Below are positions 45,230 to 54,266 of a stretch of 64,000 bases of DNA, piece by piece; position 1 is the stretch's first letter, and every line of letters begins with the position of its first letter. A model generated the notes under the pieces. The model was not told the DNA's origin. It did not search any database and saw only the letters and a list, made by a program, of their open reading frames with translations. The DNA lies in assembly GCA_019750135.1 (NCBI GenBank), contig JAIEOV010000016.1:310001-374000 (forward strand), given 5' to 3'. The DNA is from Reyranella sp. (GTDB lineage: Bacteria; Pseudomonadota; Alphaproteobacteria; Reyranellales; Reyranellaceae). The translations under genes were made by a program, and so were the position numbers.

Positions 45230-45281
45230 CTCGATCCCCTTCGGACTGAGCAGATGCTGCGCCGGCTGCCGTCCCCTGTCC

Positions 45282-45295
45282 TTGATCCCGGTCAA
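45282..45295. promoter_or_regulatory. FNR/FixK-like box (TTGATCCCGGTCAA)
   Basis: Exact TTGA-N6-TCAA, centred about 59 bases before the universal stress gene start at 45229 on the minus strand, in the 118-base gap after the metK-like gene. Confidence 0.8.
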
Positions 45296-45347
45296 GCCCG
45301 AAGTGACCTGTGGTCGACGCCGATCTCAATCAACGGGCCGTCGTGGA

Positions 45348-46544
45348 TCAGCAGACCCTGATCGCCCCGGAGACAAATCGATCCACCAGACCAGCGACGT
45401 CCCGCACCTGCTGCGCCGCGATGTCGCCGATGACGCCTTCGAGCCTGTCGGCGGGACTACCATCACGGGTCTCCACGCTGACGTGGGTGAGCACGGGCGC
45501 CCCCACGGGCTTGCCGATCTGGCTCACCATGAGGCACTCGGCATGGCTGACCACGGGTACCTTGGCAACCACGGCCTCTGCGATATCGCGCGCCAGGACA
45601 TTATAGATCTTGCCGACGTGGCTGACCGGGTTCTTGCCGGCGGCGGCCTCGAGGCTCATCGGACGGTACGGCGTTATCAGGCCGTTGATGCGGTTGCCGC
45701 GTCCCACCTCTCCGTCGTCCCCGGCTTCGGCCGATGTGCCGGTCACCGTGAGATAGAGCGACGTTGGATCGGCCGCGTCGGCTGCATTCACCTCGACATG
45801 GCAGTCGTCGAAGCCGTGCTCCGCCGCCAAGGTCCGAGCGAGGTCGGCAATCGCGGCTGTTTCGGCACGATAGTCCTCCACATCGCCGATGTGGCGGTCG
45901 ATCATGGCGCAGGCGATGGTCAGGACCACGCCCATTCCGTGCCTGACGCCCATGATCTTGATGTCCTCGCCCCACGCCGGATGATGCGCCGCGCGCATGC
46001 GGCCGTTGAGTTTGCCCTCCAGTCGCAGGACCAGAAATTCCAAAGCGCTGATGGGTGCGTAGCCGACGCCGATCGACGTATCGTTGGCGAGCAGTTTTCC
46101 CGCGCCGGAACGGCCCCGGCCGAAGAGTTCCGTCAACGCCTGCGAGCCGGGGCGCACCGCGTTGTGCAGACGAACGTGCCGGTCCGCATCGAGGGCGTGC
46201 AGGTTCTCTCGCAACCATATGCGCGAGCCCTCGATCGCCATGTCATCGAGCGGAATCGGACAGTTGCCGACGACACCGACCGCACGACCGGAAAGGTGGA
46301 TGTCGATCGGCGCCAGGACATGGCCGCCCCCAAAGGCCGGTGCCGCGCTGCCGCCGCACAAGAGTGCCTTGTCGACGTTGTGATGCAGGATCTCGCCGAA
46401 ACGGTCGAGGTAGTGGCGACAAAGGTTGCGTGAAAGGTTCTCGGCGAGTGCGTCGCAGATCGAATCGGGGTGGCCGAGTCCCTTCCGCTCGACAACCTCG
46501 ACCGGATGGTCGCGCGGCGGCCGGCCAGAAACGACGAGCTTCAT
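45348..46544 (-). CDS. archaeal-type S-adenosylmethionine synthetase
   Basis: 398 residues from the ATG at 46544. It matches the archaeal/minor bacterial AdoMet synthetase family (PF01941), not the usual bacterial MetK. Visible segments are [87 protein letters not shown] and [35 protein letters not shown]. It makes S-adenosylmethionine from Met and ATP. Its start overlaps the stop of the protein-isoaspartate methyltransferase by ATGA, so the SAM producer and a SAM user are translationally coupled. Confidence 0.92.
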   Translation of the reverse strand: MKLVVSGRPPRDHPVEVVERKGLGHPDSICDALAENLSRNLCRHYLDRFGEILHHNVDKALLCGGSAAPAFGGGHVLAPIDIHLSGRAVGVVGNCPIPLDDMAIEGSRIWLRENLHALDADRHVRLHNAVRPGSQALTELFGRGRSGAGKLLANDTSIGVGYAPISALEFLVLRLEGKLNGRMRAAHHPAWGEDIKIMGVRHGMGVVLTIACAMIDRHIGDVEDYRAETAAIADLARTLAAEHGFDDCHVEVNAADAADPTSLYLTVTGTSAEAGDDGEVGRGNRINGLITPYRPMSLEAAAGKNPVSHVGKIYNVLARDIAEAVVAKVPVVSHAECLMVSQIGKPVGAPVLTHVSVETRDGSPADRLEGVIGDIAAQQVRDVAGLVDRFVSGAIRVC

Positions 46545-47266
46545 CGCCGACCCAAGCGAGAAGCCGCGTGACCGACCATGGCTTCTCTCGCCCTCCAGGC
46601 CTCCTTTTCGTCGGACCATCCTTCTGCCCCGATCAATGGGACGAAGCGCACGGACTGGATGTTCTCAACCCTGTCCTTGCCGTCGTCGCCGCGGACCATC
46701 CGGATCAGCGCCTGGCCGCACGCCGGATCGGCGACCGGCATGACGAGACGGCCGCCAGGCTTAAGCTGGGCGCGCAGCGATGCCGGGATCCGCGGCGCCT
46801 CGGCGGTTGCGACGATGGCGTCGTACGGGGCAGCCGGCGCCCATCCAAGGCTGCCGTCGCCGTCGATAACCTGCACGCTGTCGTAGCCCAGTCGGCGCAG
46901 TGTCTCGCGTGCACGTCGCGCGAGGGAGGGTATGCGCTCGATGGTGTGGACCGTGCGTGCAACGTGGGCGAGGACCGCTGCGCCGTATCCTGAGCCCGTG
47001 CCGATCTCCAGGACGTTCTCGTTGCCCTGGAGGCCGAGTGCTTGCATCATCGCCCCCACGATGTAGGGCTGCGAAATCGTCTGGCCTTCGCCGATCGGCA
47101 ATGGGCTGTCGTCATAGGCAGCGTCACGCAGGCCCTCGGGAACGAATGCCTCGCGCGGCACATGGCGCATGGCGTCGAGAACCCGCCGATCGCTCACACC
47201 CCTGGCTGCGAGCTGTTCGATAATCATTCGATCGCGCCGGGAGGCATAGGGATTGGCCCATTTCAT
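46541..47266 (-). CDS. pcm: protein-L-isoaspartate O-methyltransferase
   Basis: 241 residues. It repairs isoaspartyl residues in aged proteins using S-adenosylmethionine. The Pcm start is RDRMIIEQLAARGVSDRRVLDAMRHVPREAFVP, followed by AYDDSPLPIGEGQTISQPYIVGAM. SAM motif I is VLEIGTGSGYGAAVLA (residues 85-100), then YDAIVATAEAPRIP and LKPGGRLVMPV. The C-terminus has about 20 extra residues beyond the core. First gene of pcm-metK, with an FNR-like box about 56 bases upstream. Confidence 0.94.
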   Translation of the reverse strand: MKWANPYASRRDRMIIEQLAARGVSDRRVLDAMRHVPREAFVPEGLRDAAYDDSPLPIGEGQTISQPYIVGAMMQALGLQGNENVLEIGTGSGYGAAVLAHVARTVHTIERIPSLARRARETLRRLGYDSVQVIDGDGSLGWAPAAPYDAIVATAEAPRIPASLRAQLKPGGRLVMPVADPACGQALIRMVRGDDGKDRVENIQSVRFVPLIGAEGWSDEKEAWRAREAMVGHAASRLGRR

Positions 47267-47315
47267 GACGATCCCTCCGAAAGCCGCTTCCTAGGCCGGG
47301 AAAGCGATGGCCGGG

Positions 47316-47329
47316 TTGATCTCCGTCAA
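47316..47329. promoter_or_regulatory. FNR/FixK-like box (TTGATCTCCGTCAA)
   Basis: Exact TTGA-N6-TCAA in the divergent gap between pcm (centre about 56 bases from its start) and the L,D-transpeptidase (about 70 bases). Confidence 0.82.
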
Positions 47330-47392
47330 ACGACGGCCCGAATGCAGGCCCTACGAGGGAGGCGCAGAGAACCCGGCACAGGATGACAATCA

Positions 47393-48151
47393 GTGCGCGC
47401 GCGCTTCCTGGCGACCATGATGGCCCTGGCAACCTCGGCAGTGACTGCCGTCGCCTGCGGATCGAACGATGCGGGCGGCCCGTGGGACGAGCCCAGTTCC
47501 GCCACGACCTTTGCAAGCCGGCTTGGTCAAATCGGCATCGCCGTTCCAGCACGGGGAAGATTCATCCTGGTCAATATCCCGGCCTTCCAACTAATCGCCA
47601 TTGAGAATGGCCGGCCGGTGTTGCAGAGCCGCGTCATCGTCGGCAGGCCCATCACACCGACGCCCGAGCTGCTGTCGCCCCTGTACGCCGTGCGAGTCAA
47701 CCCGTCCTGGACGCCAACGCCCGCGATGGTGCGCAAAGAGGGAGCGCGGCCCGCGCCGCCGGGGCCGGGCAACCCGCTTGGGCAGATCCTCTTCGAGCTC
47801 GACAATGACGACTTGATCTACCTCCACGACACCAACGATAAGTCGTTGTTCGATCGAGCGGACCGTGCCCTCAGCCATGGCTGCGTCCGCGTCCAGCGGG
47901 CCCGTGCGCTGGCCGCATGGGCGCTTGGAAAGTCCGAAGGTGACGTTGCTCAGATGATCGCCGGCGGGGCGACGCGGAGCGTGCCGCTGTCGGCGCCAAT
48001 TCCCGTATTGCTGACCTATCGCACCCGCTTTCCGGACGGGGATGGCGAGATGAAGACCTATCCGGACATCTACGGGCACAGGCAAATCGCCGACCTGCAG
48101 CGAGGGGCGGCGCAGCAGACGGTTCCTGCAGGATGCCGGTCGTCGTTTTGA
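47393..48151 (+). CDS. L,D-transpeptidase (YkuD domain)
   Basis: 252 residues from a GTG at 47393, with AGGA 9 bases upstream. The N-terminus is lipoprotein-like: hydrophobic stretch, then AVAC with Cys22. The YkuD catalytic domain has RFILVNIPAFQLIAIENG, YLHDTNDKSLFD and the active-site motif SHGCVRVQ (His162, Cys164). Such enzymes form 3-3 cross-links in peptidoglycan or attach lipoproteins, often in stationary phase or stress. Its TGA stop lies inside the TTGA half of the next FNR-like box. Confidence 0.9.
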   Translation: MRARFLATMMALATSAVTAVACGSNDAGGPWDEPSSATTFASRLGQIGIAVPARGRFILVNIPAFQLIAIENGRPVLQSRVIVGRPITPTPELLSPLYAVRVNPSWTPTPAMVRKEGARPAPPGPGNPLGQILFELDNDDLIYLHDTNDKSLFDRADRALSHGCVRVQRARALAAWALGKSEGDVAQMIAGGATRSVPLSAPIPVLLTYRTRFPDGDGEMKTYPDIYGHRQIADLQRGAAQQTVPAGCRSSF

Positions 48152-48161
48152 CCCAGATCAT
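48148..48161. promoter_or_regulatory. FNR/FixK-like box (TTGACCCAGATCAT)
   Basis: TTGA-N6-TCAA with one mismatch in the last base, centred about 57 bases before the groEL-like start. The TGA of the upstream transpeptidase is part of the TTGA half-site. Confidence 0.65.
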
Positions 48162-48211
48162 TTGACGGAATGGCGGACAAGCTACGCTGTTGCCGATTCG
48201 AGGAGACAAGC

Positions 48212-49837
48212 ATGTCCTACAAGCACGTCATGTTTCGTTCCGCCGCACGTGAAAAGGTCCTGCGGGGGGCGGCCCAGCTCGCCGACGCCATCCGCGTCAC
48301 CCTCGGCCCGAAATCCAAGTCGGTCCTCATCCAGAAGAAATGGGGCGCACCCCTGGTGTGCAACGACGGCGTGACCATAGCCAAGGAGTTCCAGCTCAAG
48401 GACCCGGAGGAGAACCTGGGCGCGCAGATGCTGCGGCAAGCGGCAGAGCGGACGGGCGAGGTCGTCGGCGACGGAACGTCGGGCTCGACGATCCTGGCAC
48501 ACGCAATCTTCGCCGACGGCGTCCGGAACGTCGTCGCCGGCGCGAGCGCCATCGACGTGAAGCGGGGCTTGGAACGGGCAATGAAAGCGGCGACCGACGC
48601 CCTCAAGGCGATGTCGCGGCCGGTCAGCACCCGCAAGGAAAAGGCACAGGTCGCAGCAATCTCCGCCCACAACGACGACGCGATTGGCGAGATGGTCGCC
48701 GATGCCATGGAGAAGGTCGGAAACGACGGCGTGATCACGGTCGAAGAATCCAAGACGACGGAAACGGTGCTGGAGGTCGTCGAGGGCATGCAGTTCGATC
48801 GCGGCTACATCTCGCCGTACTTCATCACCAATCCCGAGCGCATGGAGGCGGTGCTTGAGGACGCCCGGCTGCTGCTCTGCGACCACAAGATCGCCGCGCT
48901 CAAGGACCTGGTTCCCCTGCTCGAGCAAGTCGCCAAGTCGGCGCGTCCCCTTCTCGTCATCGCCGAAGATGTCGAAGGCGAGGCTCTGGCAACTCTCATC
49001 GTCAACCAGCTGCGTGGCGTGCTGAAGAGCTGCGCGGTCAAAGCGCCCGGCTTCGGCGATCGCCGCAAGGCCATGCTGCAGGACATCGCCGTCCTTAGCG
49101 GCGGTCAGCTCATCTCCGAGGAGCTCGGTCTGAAGGTCGAGGGCGTCCAGCCGGTCAATCTCGGCGTCGCCAAGCGCGTGATCGTCGACAAGGACAAGAC
49201 CACCATCATCGGCGGCGGCGGCGACAAAGCGGCAATCGACGGCCGCATCGCCGCCATCCGCCGTGAGATCGACGATTCGACGAGCGATTACGACAAGGAA
49301 AAGCTGCGCGAACGCTTGGCCAAGCTGTCCGGCGGAGTGGCGGTCATCCGGGTCGGCGCTCCGGCCGAATCCGAGATGAAGGCGAAGAAGGAGGCTCTCG
49401 ACGACGCCATCAGCGCCACTAAGGCCGCTGTTGCGGAGGGCATCGTCCCCGGCGGCGGACTGGCGCTGTTGAAGTGCACCGAGGCCGTCGCGCGCGAGGA
49501 GGCCGCCACCGAGGGCGACGAGCGCACGGGCATTCAGGTGCTGAGGCGCGCCCTCGAGGCGCCGGCGCGCCAGATCGCCGAGAATTCGGCGACCGATGGC
49601 GGCGTGGTGGTCGCGCGCATGCTCGAAGGGAGAGGCAACTACGGCTTCGACGCCGCACGCAACCGGTACGTCGACCTGGTCGAAGCCGGCATCATCGATC
49701 CGACAAAGGTCGTTCGCACGGCGCTGGAGAACGCGGTTTCGGTGGCGAGCGTTCTTCTGCTGAGCGAAGCGACGATGACCGAGATCGAGGATGAAAAGCG
49801 CCCGGCGCCGGAGGATCGCGAATTGTCTCCGCTGTAG
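48212..49837 (+). CDS. groEL: divergent GroEL-type chaperonin
   Basis: 541 residues from the ATG at 48212, with AGGAGA upstream. GroEL segments are recognisable throughout: [51 protein letters not shown] (canonical GDGTTTATVLA), [19 protein letters not shown], and [38 protein letters not shown] with the ATPase Asp. The C-terminus is acidic ([16 protein letters not shown]) and lacks the usual Gly-Gly-Met tail. No groES lies beside it, so it is probably a specialised paralogue. Preceded by an FNR-like box. Confidence 0.93.
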   Translation: MSYKHVMFRSAAREKVLRGAAQLADAIRVTLGPKSKSVLIQKKWGAPLVCNDGVTIAKEFQLKDPEENLGAQMLRQAAERTGEVVGDGTSGSTILAHAIFADGVRNVVAGASAIDVKRGLERAMKAATDALKAMSRPVSTRKEKAQVAAISAHNDDAIGEMVADAMEKVGNDGVITVEESKTTETVLEVVEGMQFDRGYISPYFITNPERMEAVLEDARLLLCDHKIAALKDLVPLLEQVAKSARPLLVIAEDVEGEALATLIVNQLRGVLKSCAVKAPGFGDRRKAMLQDIAVLSGGQLISEELGLKVEGVQPVNLGVAKRVIVDKDKTTIIGGGGDKAAIDGRIAAIRREIDDSTSDYDKEKLRERLAKLSGGVAVIRVGAPAESEMKAKKEALDDAISATKAAVAEGIVPGGGLALLKCTEAVAREEAATEGDERTGIQVLRRALEAPARQIAENSATDGGVVVARMLEGRGNYGFDAARNRYVDLVEAGIIDPTKVVRTALENAVSVASVLLLSEATMTEIEDEKRPAPEDRELSPL

Positions 49838-49874
49838 CGAAGGCCTGCCGATACCGGGCACGCTTGCGAACTGC

Positions 49875-49888
49875 TTGACCTGCATCAA
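49875..49888. promoter_or_regulatory. FNR/FixK-like box (TTGACCTGCATCAA)
   Basis: Exact TTGA-N6-TCAA in the 160-base gap after groEL. It is centred about 116 bases from the transporter start but only about 64 bases from the small frame at 49946. Confidence 0.8.
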
Positions 49889-49945
49889 GGGCTGGCGGCG
49901 CCAAAGGAGCACTCTTCAGCGCGTTACGGACGACGGAAGAGGCCC

Positions 49946-49993
49946 ATGGCTCGCTCGACCATCCTGATGCCCGGTTGGGCGCCAGAGGCATGA
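49946..49993 (+). CDS. possible 15-residue leader peptide
   Basis: ATG at 49946 with AAGAGG just upstream, encoding MARSTILMPGWAPEA and ending TGA five bases before the transporter ATG. Its distance from the FNR-like box matches that of the other island genes, which is the main reason to take it seriously. No known family. It could couple translation to the downstream gene, or be chance. Confidence 0.35.
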   Translation: MARSTILMPGWAPEA

Positions 49994-49997
49994 CGGC

Positions 49998-50978
49998 ATG
50001 CCGAGCAAATCCCTGCCACGAACAATAATGGGCTACGTGATCTCGTCGACCGGCGTCCATCAGGCGGGTCTGGCGGCGCTTTCCATCGCCGCCTTCAGCC
50101 TCAGCGCCGTCCCGCTCGAACTGCAGCGCCGGATCGTGAACGGCCTGACGCATCAGGCCACGTTCGACACGATCGCCTGGCTGGCAGTCGCCTATGCCGG
50201 CGTCGCTCTGGCGGAACAGCTGCTCAAGCTGTCGCTGAATGTCTATCGCGGCTGGGTGTCGGAGACCACCGTGCGGCGCCTGCGCGAGCTGGTGTTCTCG
50301 ATGACCTTGCAAGGCCACCACGAGGCTGCACCTGAAGGGGCCGGTGTCGAGATCGCCATGGTGCTTGAAGAGGCCGAACCGATCGGGGGCTTCACCGGAA
50401 TCAGCATCTCGGAACCGTTGCTGCAGGGAGGCATCCTGGTCAGCGTCGTCGGCTACATGTTGGCGCTCCAGCCCTGGCTCGCCGTGATTGGGCTGGCGTT
50501 CTTCCTGCCCCAGACCGTCTTCGTGCCGTTGCTGCAGAGCGCCATCAACAAACGAGCCCGCAGTCGCATTCTCGTCAAACGCGACGTGAGCGGCGTCATT
50601 GCCGACCATCCCCTGGCAACAACGAGCGCATCGTGGATGTTGGACCAAGCCCGGCGGATCTTCACGCTGAACATGGGAATCTACAAGCTCAAATACTCGA
50701 TGAACCTCCTGATGAACCTGATGCACCACCTCTCGGTCGCGAGCGCGTTCTGCGTCGGCGGCTGGATGGTGCTGGAAGGTCACATCGAGGTCGGCACGGT
50801 CGTGGCTGTCGTCAGCGGCCTCGGCAAGCTCAACGATCCGTGGGGCGATCTGGTCAACTGGTGGCGCGAGTTCTCGGTGGTCGACGTGAAATACCGGCTG
50901 TTTGCCGACGCCGCCACATGGCTGCGGACGCTCGCTGACGAAGGCCCCCGAGACGACAGCACGCTGGCCGCCAACTGA
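49998..50978 (+). CDS. ABC exporter-type membrane domain without ATPase
   Basis: 326 residues with five to six membrane segments, matching the type I ABC exporter transmembrane domain: LELQRRIVNGLTHQATFDTIAWLAVAYAGVALAEQLLKLSLNVYRGWVSETTVRRLRELVFS. The cytoplasmic loop is HHEAAPEGAGVEIAMVLEEAEPIGGFTG. The protein ends shortly after the last membrane helix (VGTVVAVVSGLGKLNDPWGDLVNWWREFSVVDVKYR), where an ATPase domain would normally begin. No separate ATPase gene is adjacent. It may pair with an ATPase elsewhere or work as a non-ATP transporter or sensor. Confidence 0.8.
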   Translation: MPSKSLPRTIMGYVISSTGVHQAGLAALSIAAFSLSAVPLELQRRIVNGLTHQATFDTIAWLAVAYAGVALAEQLLKLSLNVYRGWVSETTVRRLRELVFSMTLQGHHEAAPEGAGVEIAMVLEEAEPIGGFTGISISEPLLQGGILVSVVGYMLALQPWLAVIGLAFFLPQTVFVPLLQSAINKRARSRILVKRDVSGVIADHPLATTSASWMLDQARRIFTLNMGIYKLKYSMNLLMNLMHHLSVASAFCVGGWMVLEGHIEVGTVVAVVSGLGKLNDPWGDLVNWWREFSVVDVKYRLFADAATWLRTLADEGPRDDSTLAAN

Positions 50979-51012
50979 GAGACGCCAACTGAGAGACACC
51001 GGACGTCACGCC

Positions 51013-51026
51013 TTGACTTGCCTCAA
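51013..51026. promoter_or_regulatory. FNR/FixK-like box (TTGACTTGCCTCAA)
   Basis: Exact TTGA-N6-TCAA, centred about 71 bases before the PfkB start. Confidence 0.75.
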
Positions 51027-51090
51027 GGCGCCGACGCGGTCGCGGTAGCCAGCATGGCGACGCCTGCCAACGGATCATGGAGATGATGCA

Positions 51091-52047
51091 ATGCCGCCGC
51101 GGATCGTGACCTTGACGGTAAATCCGGCCGTCGACCTGGCGACAACGGCAGAGTCCGTACAACCCGGTCACAAGATCCGCACGTTCGACGAGCGCTACGA
51201 TCCGGGTGGCGGCGGCATCAATGTGGCGCGCGTCGTCTCCGAACTGGGCGGCCAGGCGCTGGCGCTCTTCGCGTCCGGTGGCGTGACGGGGAGATTCATC
51301 GAGGAAATGCTGACGGTGGCGAAAGTACCCTGGCAAGCCGTTCCGATACGCAATGCCTGCCGGATCAGCGTGACAGTGCATGACCAGTCGAACGGCCTGG
51401 AATACCGCTTCGTGCCCCGAGGCCCGCAACTTGCGGCCTCGGACTGTACGAACATTCTCGAAGCCCTCCGGCAAGTCGATGCGGACTGGATCGTGGCGAG
51501 TGGAAGCCTGGCCCCGGGAATGCCGGCCGACTTCTACGGCGAGGTGGCCAATATCGTCGTTGGACGCGGCGCGCAGTTCGCGCTCGATACATCCGGCCCG
51601 CCGCTGGCCGCGTCGCTGGAGCGCGGCATTTCTCTGCTGAAGCCCAGCCTTTCCGAATTCGAATCGATCGTCGGTCGGAAAGTGCGGGACCTCCCCAGCC
51701 AGATGGCCGAGGCCAAGCGCCTGGTCCAATCCGGTGCCGCCGGGATGATCGCGCTGACGCTCGGCGCCCAGGGAGCGATCGTGGCAACGGCAGATCAGGT
51801 CATCCATTCGCCAGCCATTGCCGTGTCCGAGAAGACCGGCGTTGGCGCCGGAGACAGTTTTCTCGCCGGCCTGGTACTCGGCCTCGCGGAACGGCGGCCC
51901 CTCGAAGACGCGCTGCGGCTGGCGCTTGCTTGCGGCGCCGCCGCCGTCCAGAACGTAGGCACGGCGGCCGTGCGGCGCGCTGCCGTCGATGCTCTCCTCG
52001 CAGACACCATAGGCCAAGTCACTCAATCGCCCCGTCCGGCTGTTTGA
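51091..52047 (+). CDS. pfkB: PfkB-family phosphofructokinase
   Basis: 318-residue ribokinase-fold kinase of the 1-phosphofructokinase/PfkB group. The N-terminal signature is TLTVNPAVDLATTAESVQPGHKIR, then DPGGGGINVARVVSELGG. The C-terminal catalytic motif is TGVGAGDSFLAGLVLGL, with the base Asp near residue 253. It could phosphorylate fructose-6-phosphate (glycolysis) or a related sugar phosphate. With glucokinase nearby in the island, a 6-phosphofructokinase role is plausible. Its TGA stop is part of the following FNR-like box. Confidence 0.88.
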   Translation: MPPRIVTLTVNPAVDLATTAESVQPGHKIRTFDERYDPGGGGINVARVVSELGGQALALFASGGVTGRFIEEMLTVAKVPWQAVPIRNACRISVTVHDQSNGLEYRFVPRGPQLAASDCTNILEALRQVDADWIVASGSLAPGMPADFYGEVANIVVGRGAQFALDTSGPPLAASLERGISLLKPSLSEFESIVGRKVRDLPSQMAEAKRLVQSGAAGMIALTLGAQGAIVATADQVIHSPAIAVSEKTGVGAGDSFLAGLVLGLAERRPLEDALRLALACGAAAVQNVGTAAVRRAAVDALLADTIGQVTQSPRPAV

Positions 52048-52057
52048 GCTAGGTCAA
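52044..52057. promoter_or_regulatory. FNR/FixK-like box (TTGAGCTAGGTCAA)
   Basis: Exact TTGA-N6-TCAA, centred about 58 bases before the alcohol dehydrogenase ATG at 52109. The PfkB stop codon lies inside its TTGA half. Confidence 0.75.
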
Positions 52058-52108
52058 TAGCGGCTTCGCGGCGCCCCTGTAGCCTCCGTCGCGCACAGGA
52101 GGTCAGTG

Positions 52109-53182
52109 ATGCCCAAGATGAAGGCGGCGATATTCGCCGAGCCCGGTCGGATCGTGCTCGAATCCCGTCCGGTGCCGGATGTCGGCCCGCTCGACGCGCT
52201 GATCCGGATCAGCACGACGACGATCTGCGGCACCGACGTCCACATCCAGCGCGGCGAGTATCCCGTGCGAAAGGGCCTGATCGTCGGCCACGAGCCCGTC
52301 GGAATCATCGAGAAGCTCGGCTCCCAGGTTGCCGGCTACAAGGAAGGCCAGCGCGTCATTGCCGGCGCCATCACGCCGAGCGGTCATAGCTATGCCTGCC
52401 TGTGTGGACAGCACTCCCAGGACGGTGGAACCGCGCGGCATGGCTTCAAGCCGGCCGGCGGCTGGCGCTTCGGCAACACGATCGACGGTTGCCAGGCGGA
52501 GTTCGTGCTGGTGCCCGACGCCATGGCCAATCTCGCCCCCGTGCCTTCCAACCTGACCGACGAGCAGGTGCTGATGTGCCCCGACATCATGTCGACCGGC
52601 TTTGCCGGCGCCGAAAGCGGCGGCGTACGGATCGGCGACATCGTGGCGGTGTTCGCGCTGGGACCGATCGGCCTGTGCGCCGCGATCGGCGCCCGCTTGA
52701 TGGGCGCCACCACCGTGATCGGCGTCGATACCGTTCCCGAGCGCCTCGCCGTCGCGCGCCGGCTGGGCATCGATCAGGTCGTCGACTGCCGCATGACGGA
52801 GCCCGTCGCAGCGATCCGCGAGCTCACCGGCGGACGCGGCGTCGATGTCGCCATAGAGGCCCTCGGCCAGCAGCAGACCTTCGAGAACGCGCTGCGCGTG
52901 CTGCGGCCCGGCGGGACGCTGTCGAGCCTCGGCGTGTATTCCGGCGACCTTCGCATCCCGCTCGATGCCTTCACCGCCGGACTGGGCGACAACAAGATCG
53001 TCACCTCCCTCTGCCCCGGCGGAAAGGAGCGCATGCGACGCCTGATGGCAGTGGTCGCCGCCGGACGCACCGATCTCGGCGCCCTGGTCACGCACCGTTT
53101 CAAGCTTGACGAGATCGAGGCGGCCTACGAGCTCTTCGGTCACCAGCGCGACGGCGTCCTCAAGGTCGCCATCACTCCCTAG
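52109..53182 (+). CDS. zinc-dependent (secondary) alcohol dehydrogenase
   Basis: 357 residues from the ATG at 52109, with AGGAGG 6 bases upstream; a GTG three bases earlier is less well placed. Medium-chain dehydrogenase with catalytic zinc ligands C40 (TTICGTDVH), H61 (VGHEPVG) and probably D159 (CPDIMSTGF). This C-H-D set, and the sequence around GGWRFGNTIDG, resemble bacterial NADP-dependent isopropanol dehydrogenases; a structural-zinc Cys cluster is not evident. The Rossmann motif is VFALGPIGLCAAIGARLMGA. Probable role: fermentative reduction or oxidation of small alcohols. First gene of adh-(small frame)-glk-transporter-ATPase. Confidence 0.9.
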   Translation: MPKMKAAIFAEPGRIVLESRPVPDVGPLDALIRISTTTICGTDVHIQRGEYPVRKGLIVGHEPVGIIEKLGSQVAGYKEGQRVIAGAITPSGHSYACLCGQHSQDGGTARHGFKPAGGWRFGNTIDGCQAEFVLVPDAMANLAPVPSNLTDEQVLMCPDIMSTGFAGAESGGVRIGDIVAVFALGPIGLCAAIGARLMGATTVIGVDTVPERLAVARRLGIDQVVDCRMTEPVAAIRELTGGRGVDVAIEALGQQQTFENALRVLRPGGTLSSLGVYSGDLRIPLDAFTAGLGDNKIVTSLCPGGKERMRRLMAVVAAGRTDLGALVTHRFKLDEIEAAYELFGHQRDGVLKVAITP

Positions 53183-53205
53183 CTGCCGCTGATCGGTAAG
53201 AGGCA

Positions 53206-53316
53206 ATGACCAGCCCCGAAGTCGATGCCTCGGACGTCGAGCGGGCCCCCTCGCGCAATTCGTTGCGTCCCGACGCCGGCAGGACCAAGGTGCATGCGAA
53301 ACGGATTGCACCATGA
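53206..53316 (+). CDS. possible 36-residue small protein
   Basis: Frame from the ATG at 53206 (weak AAGAGG upstream) to a TGA that overlaps the glucokinase start as ATGA. The product is hydrophilic (TSPEVDASDVERAPSRNS, then GRTKVHAKRIAP), with no known family. The 4-base overlap is typical of real coupled genes in this window, but 36 codons in GC-rich DNA can arise by chance. Confidence 0.3.
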   Translation: MTSPEVDASDVERAPSRNSLRPDAGRTKVHAKRIAP

Positions 53317-54266
53317 GCGGATGCCTTCTTGCAGATATCGGCGGCACGAAAGCCCGCTTTGCCGTGCTTCGCGATTCGCAACTGGGCGTCGTCGAGACGC
53401 TGGCCACGCGCGATTACGCCAATGCCACCGATGCCATCCACGACTTCCTCGGTCGGCGCCGCGATGAACGCTTCGACAGCGCCGTGATCGCGGGTGCCGG
53501 TCCGGTCCGGGACGGCCGCTGCACCCTGACCAACGCATCGTGGGTCCTCGACGGCGGCGAACTCGCGAAGACCCTGGGGTTGCGCACTGCCAGGGTCGTG
53601 AACGATCTCGAGGCGCTCGCCTGGGCCGCTCCCGAATTCGCGGCATCGGATGTCATCACCATCGGACGCGGCCAGGAAGAGCCGTCGGCCCCGATCGCAT
53701 TGATCGCGCCCGGCACCGGACTCGGCATGGCTTGCTTCGTTCCTGCCGACGGACGGGCGATGGCCAGCGAGGGCGGACACGCCACGCTTGCCAGCGGGAC
53801 GGACGATGAAGCTGCGGTCGTCAAGCTCTTGCAGCGTCGCTACGGCCATGTCTCTGCCGAGCGCGTGCTGTCGGGTGGCGGCCTGGTCAATCTGCACGAC
53901 GCACTGGTCGACCGGCAGGAAGCGCAGCCTCCCTCCCCCTCTCCCGAGCAGATCGTCCGGGCCGCGATCGACGGCCAGTCCGAGACGGCGCGCCGGGCGC
54001 TCGACATGTTCTGCGCCCTGCTGGGTTCGGTCGCCGGCAGTGCGGCGTTGACCTTCGCCGCACGCGGCGGCGTGCTGATCGCCGGCGGGATCGCTCCCCG
54101 GATCGTCGACTACTTGCGCAAGTCGGATTTCCGCGAGCGATTCGAGAGCAAGGGCCGGCTTCGAGATTATCTGGCCCGCATTCCGACCAGGATCGTCATA
54201 CGTCCGGACCCCACTTTCCTTGGTTTGGTGGCCCTTGCCCGCGCCGGCGACAGGGCAAGCGCTTGA
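53313..54266 (+). CDS. glk: glucokinase
   Basis: 317 residues, proteobacterial Glk family (PF02685). The phosphate-1 motif is LLADIGGTKARFAVL (residues 5-19), the sugar region is LTNASWVLDGGELAKTLGL and VVNDLEALAWA, the ATP motif is LIAPGTGLGMACFVP, and EGGHATLASGTDDEAAVVKLL is the diagnostic Glk segment. The C-terminal GGVLIAGGIAPRIVDYL follows. It phosphorylates glucose to glucose-6-phosphate. With pfkB and PEP synthase in the same island it suggests a carbohydrate-handling module. Its stop overlaps the TTG start of the next gene. Confidence 0.94.
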   Translation: MSGCLLADIGGTKARFAVLRDSQLGVVETLATRDYANATDAIHDFLGRRRDERFDSAVIAGAGPVRDGRCTLTNASWVLDGGELAKTLGLRTARVVNDLEALAWAAPEFAASDVITIGRGQEEPSAPIALIAPGTGLGMACFVPADGRAMASEGGHATLASGTDDEAAVVKLLQRRYGHVSAERVLSGGGLVNLHDALVDRQEAQPPSPSPEQIVRAAIDGQSETARRALDMFCALLGSVAGSAALTFAARGGVLIAGGIAPRIVDYLRKSDFRERFESKGRLRDYLARIPTRIVIRPDPTFLGLVALARAGDRASA

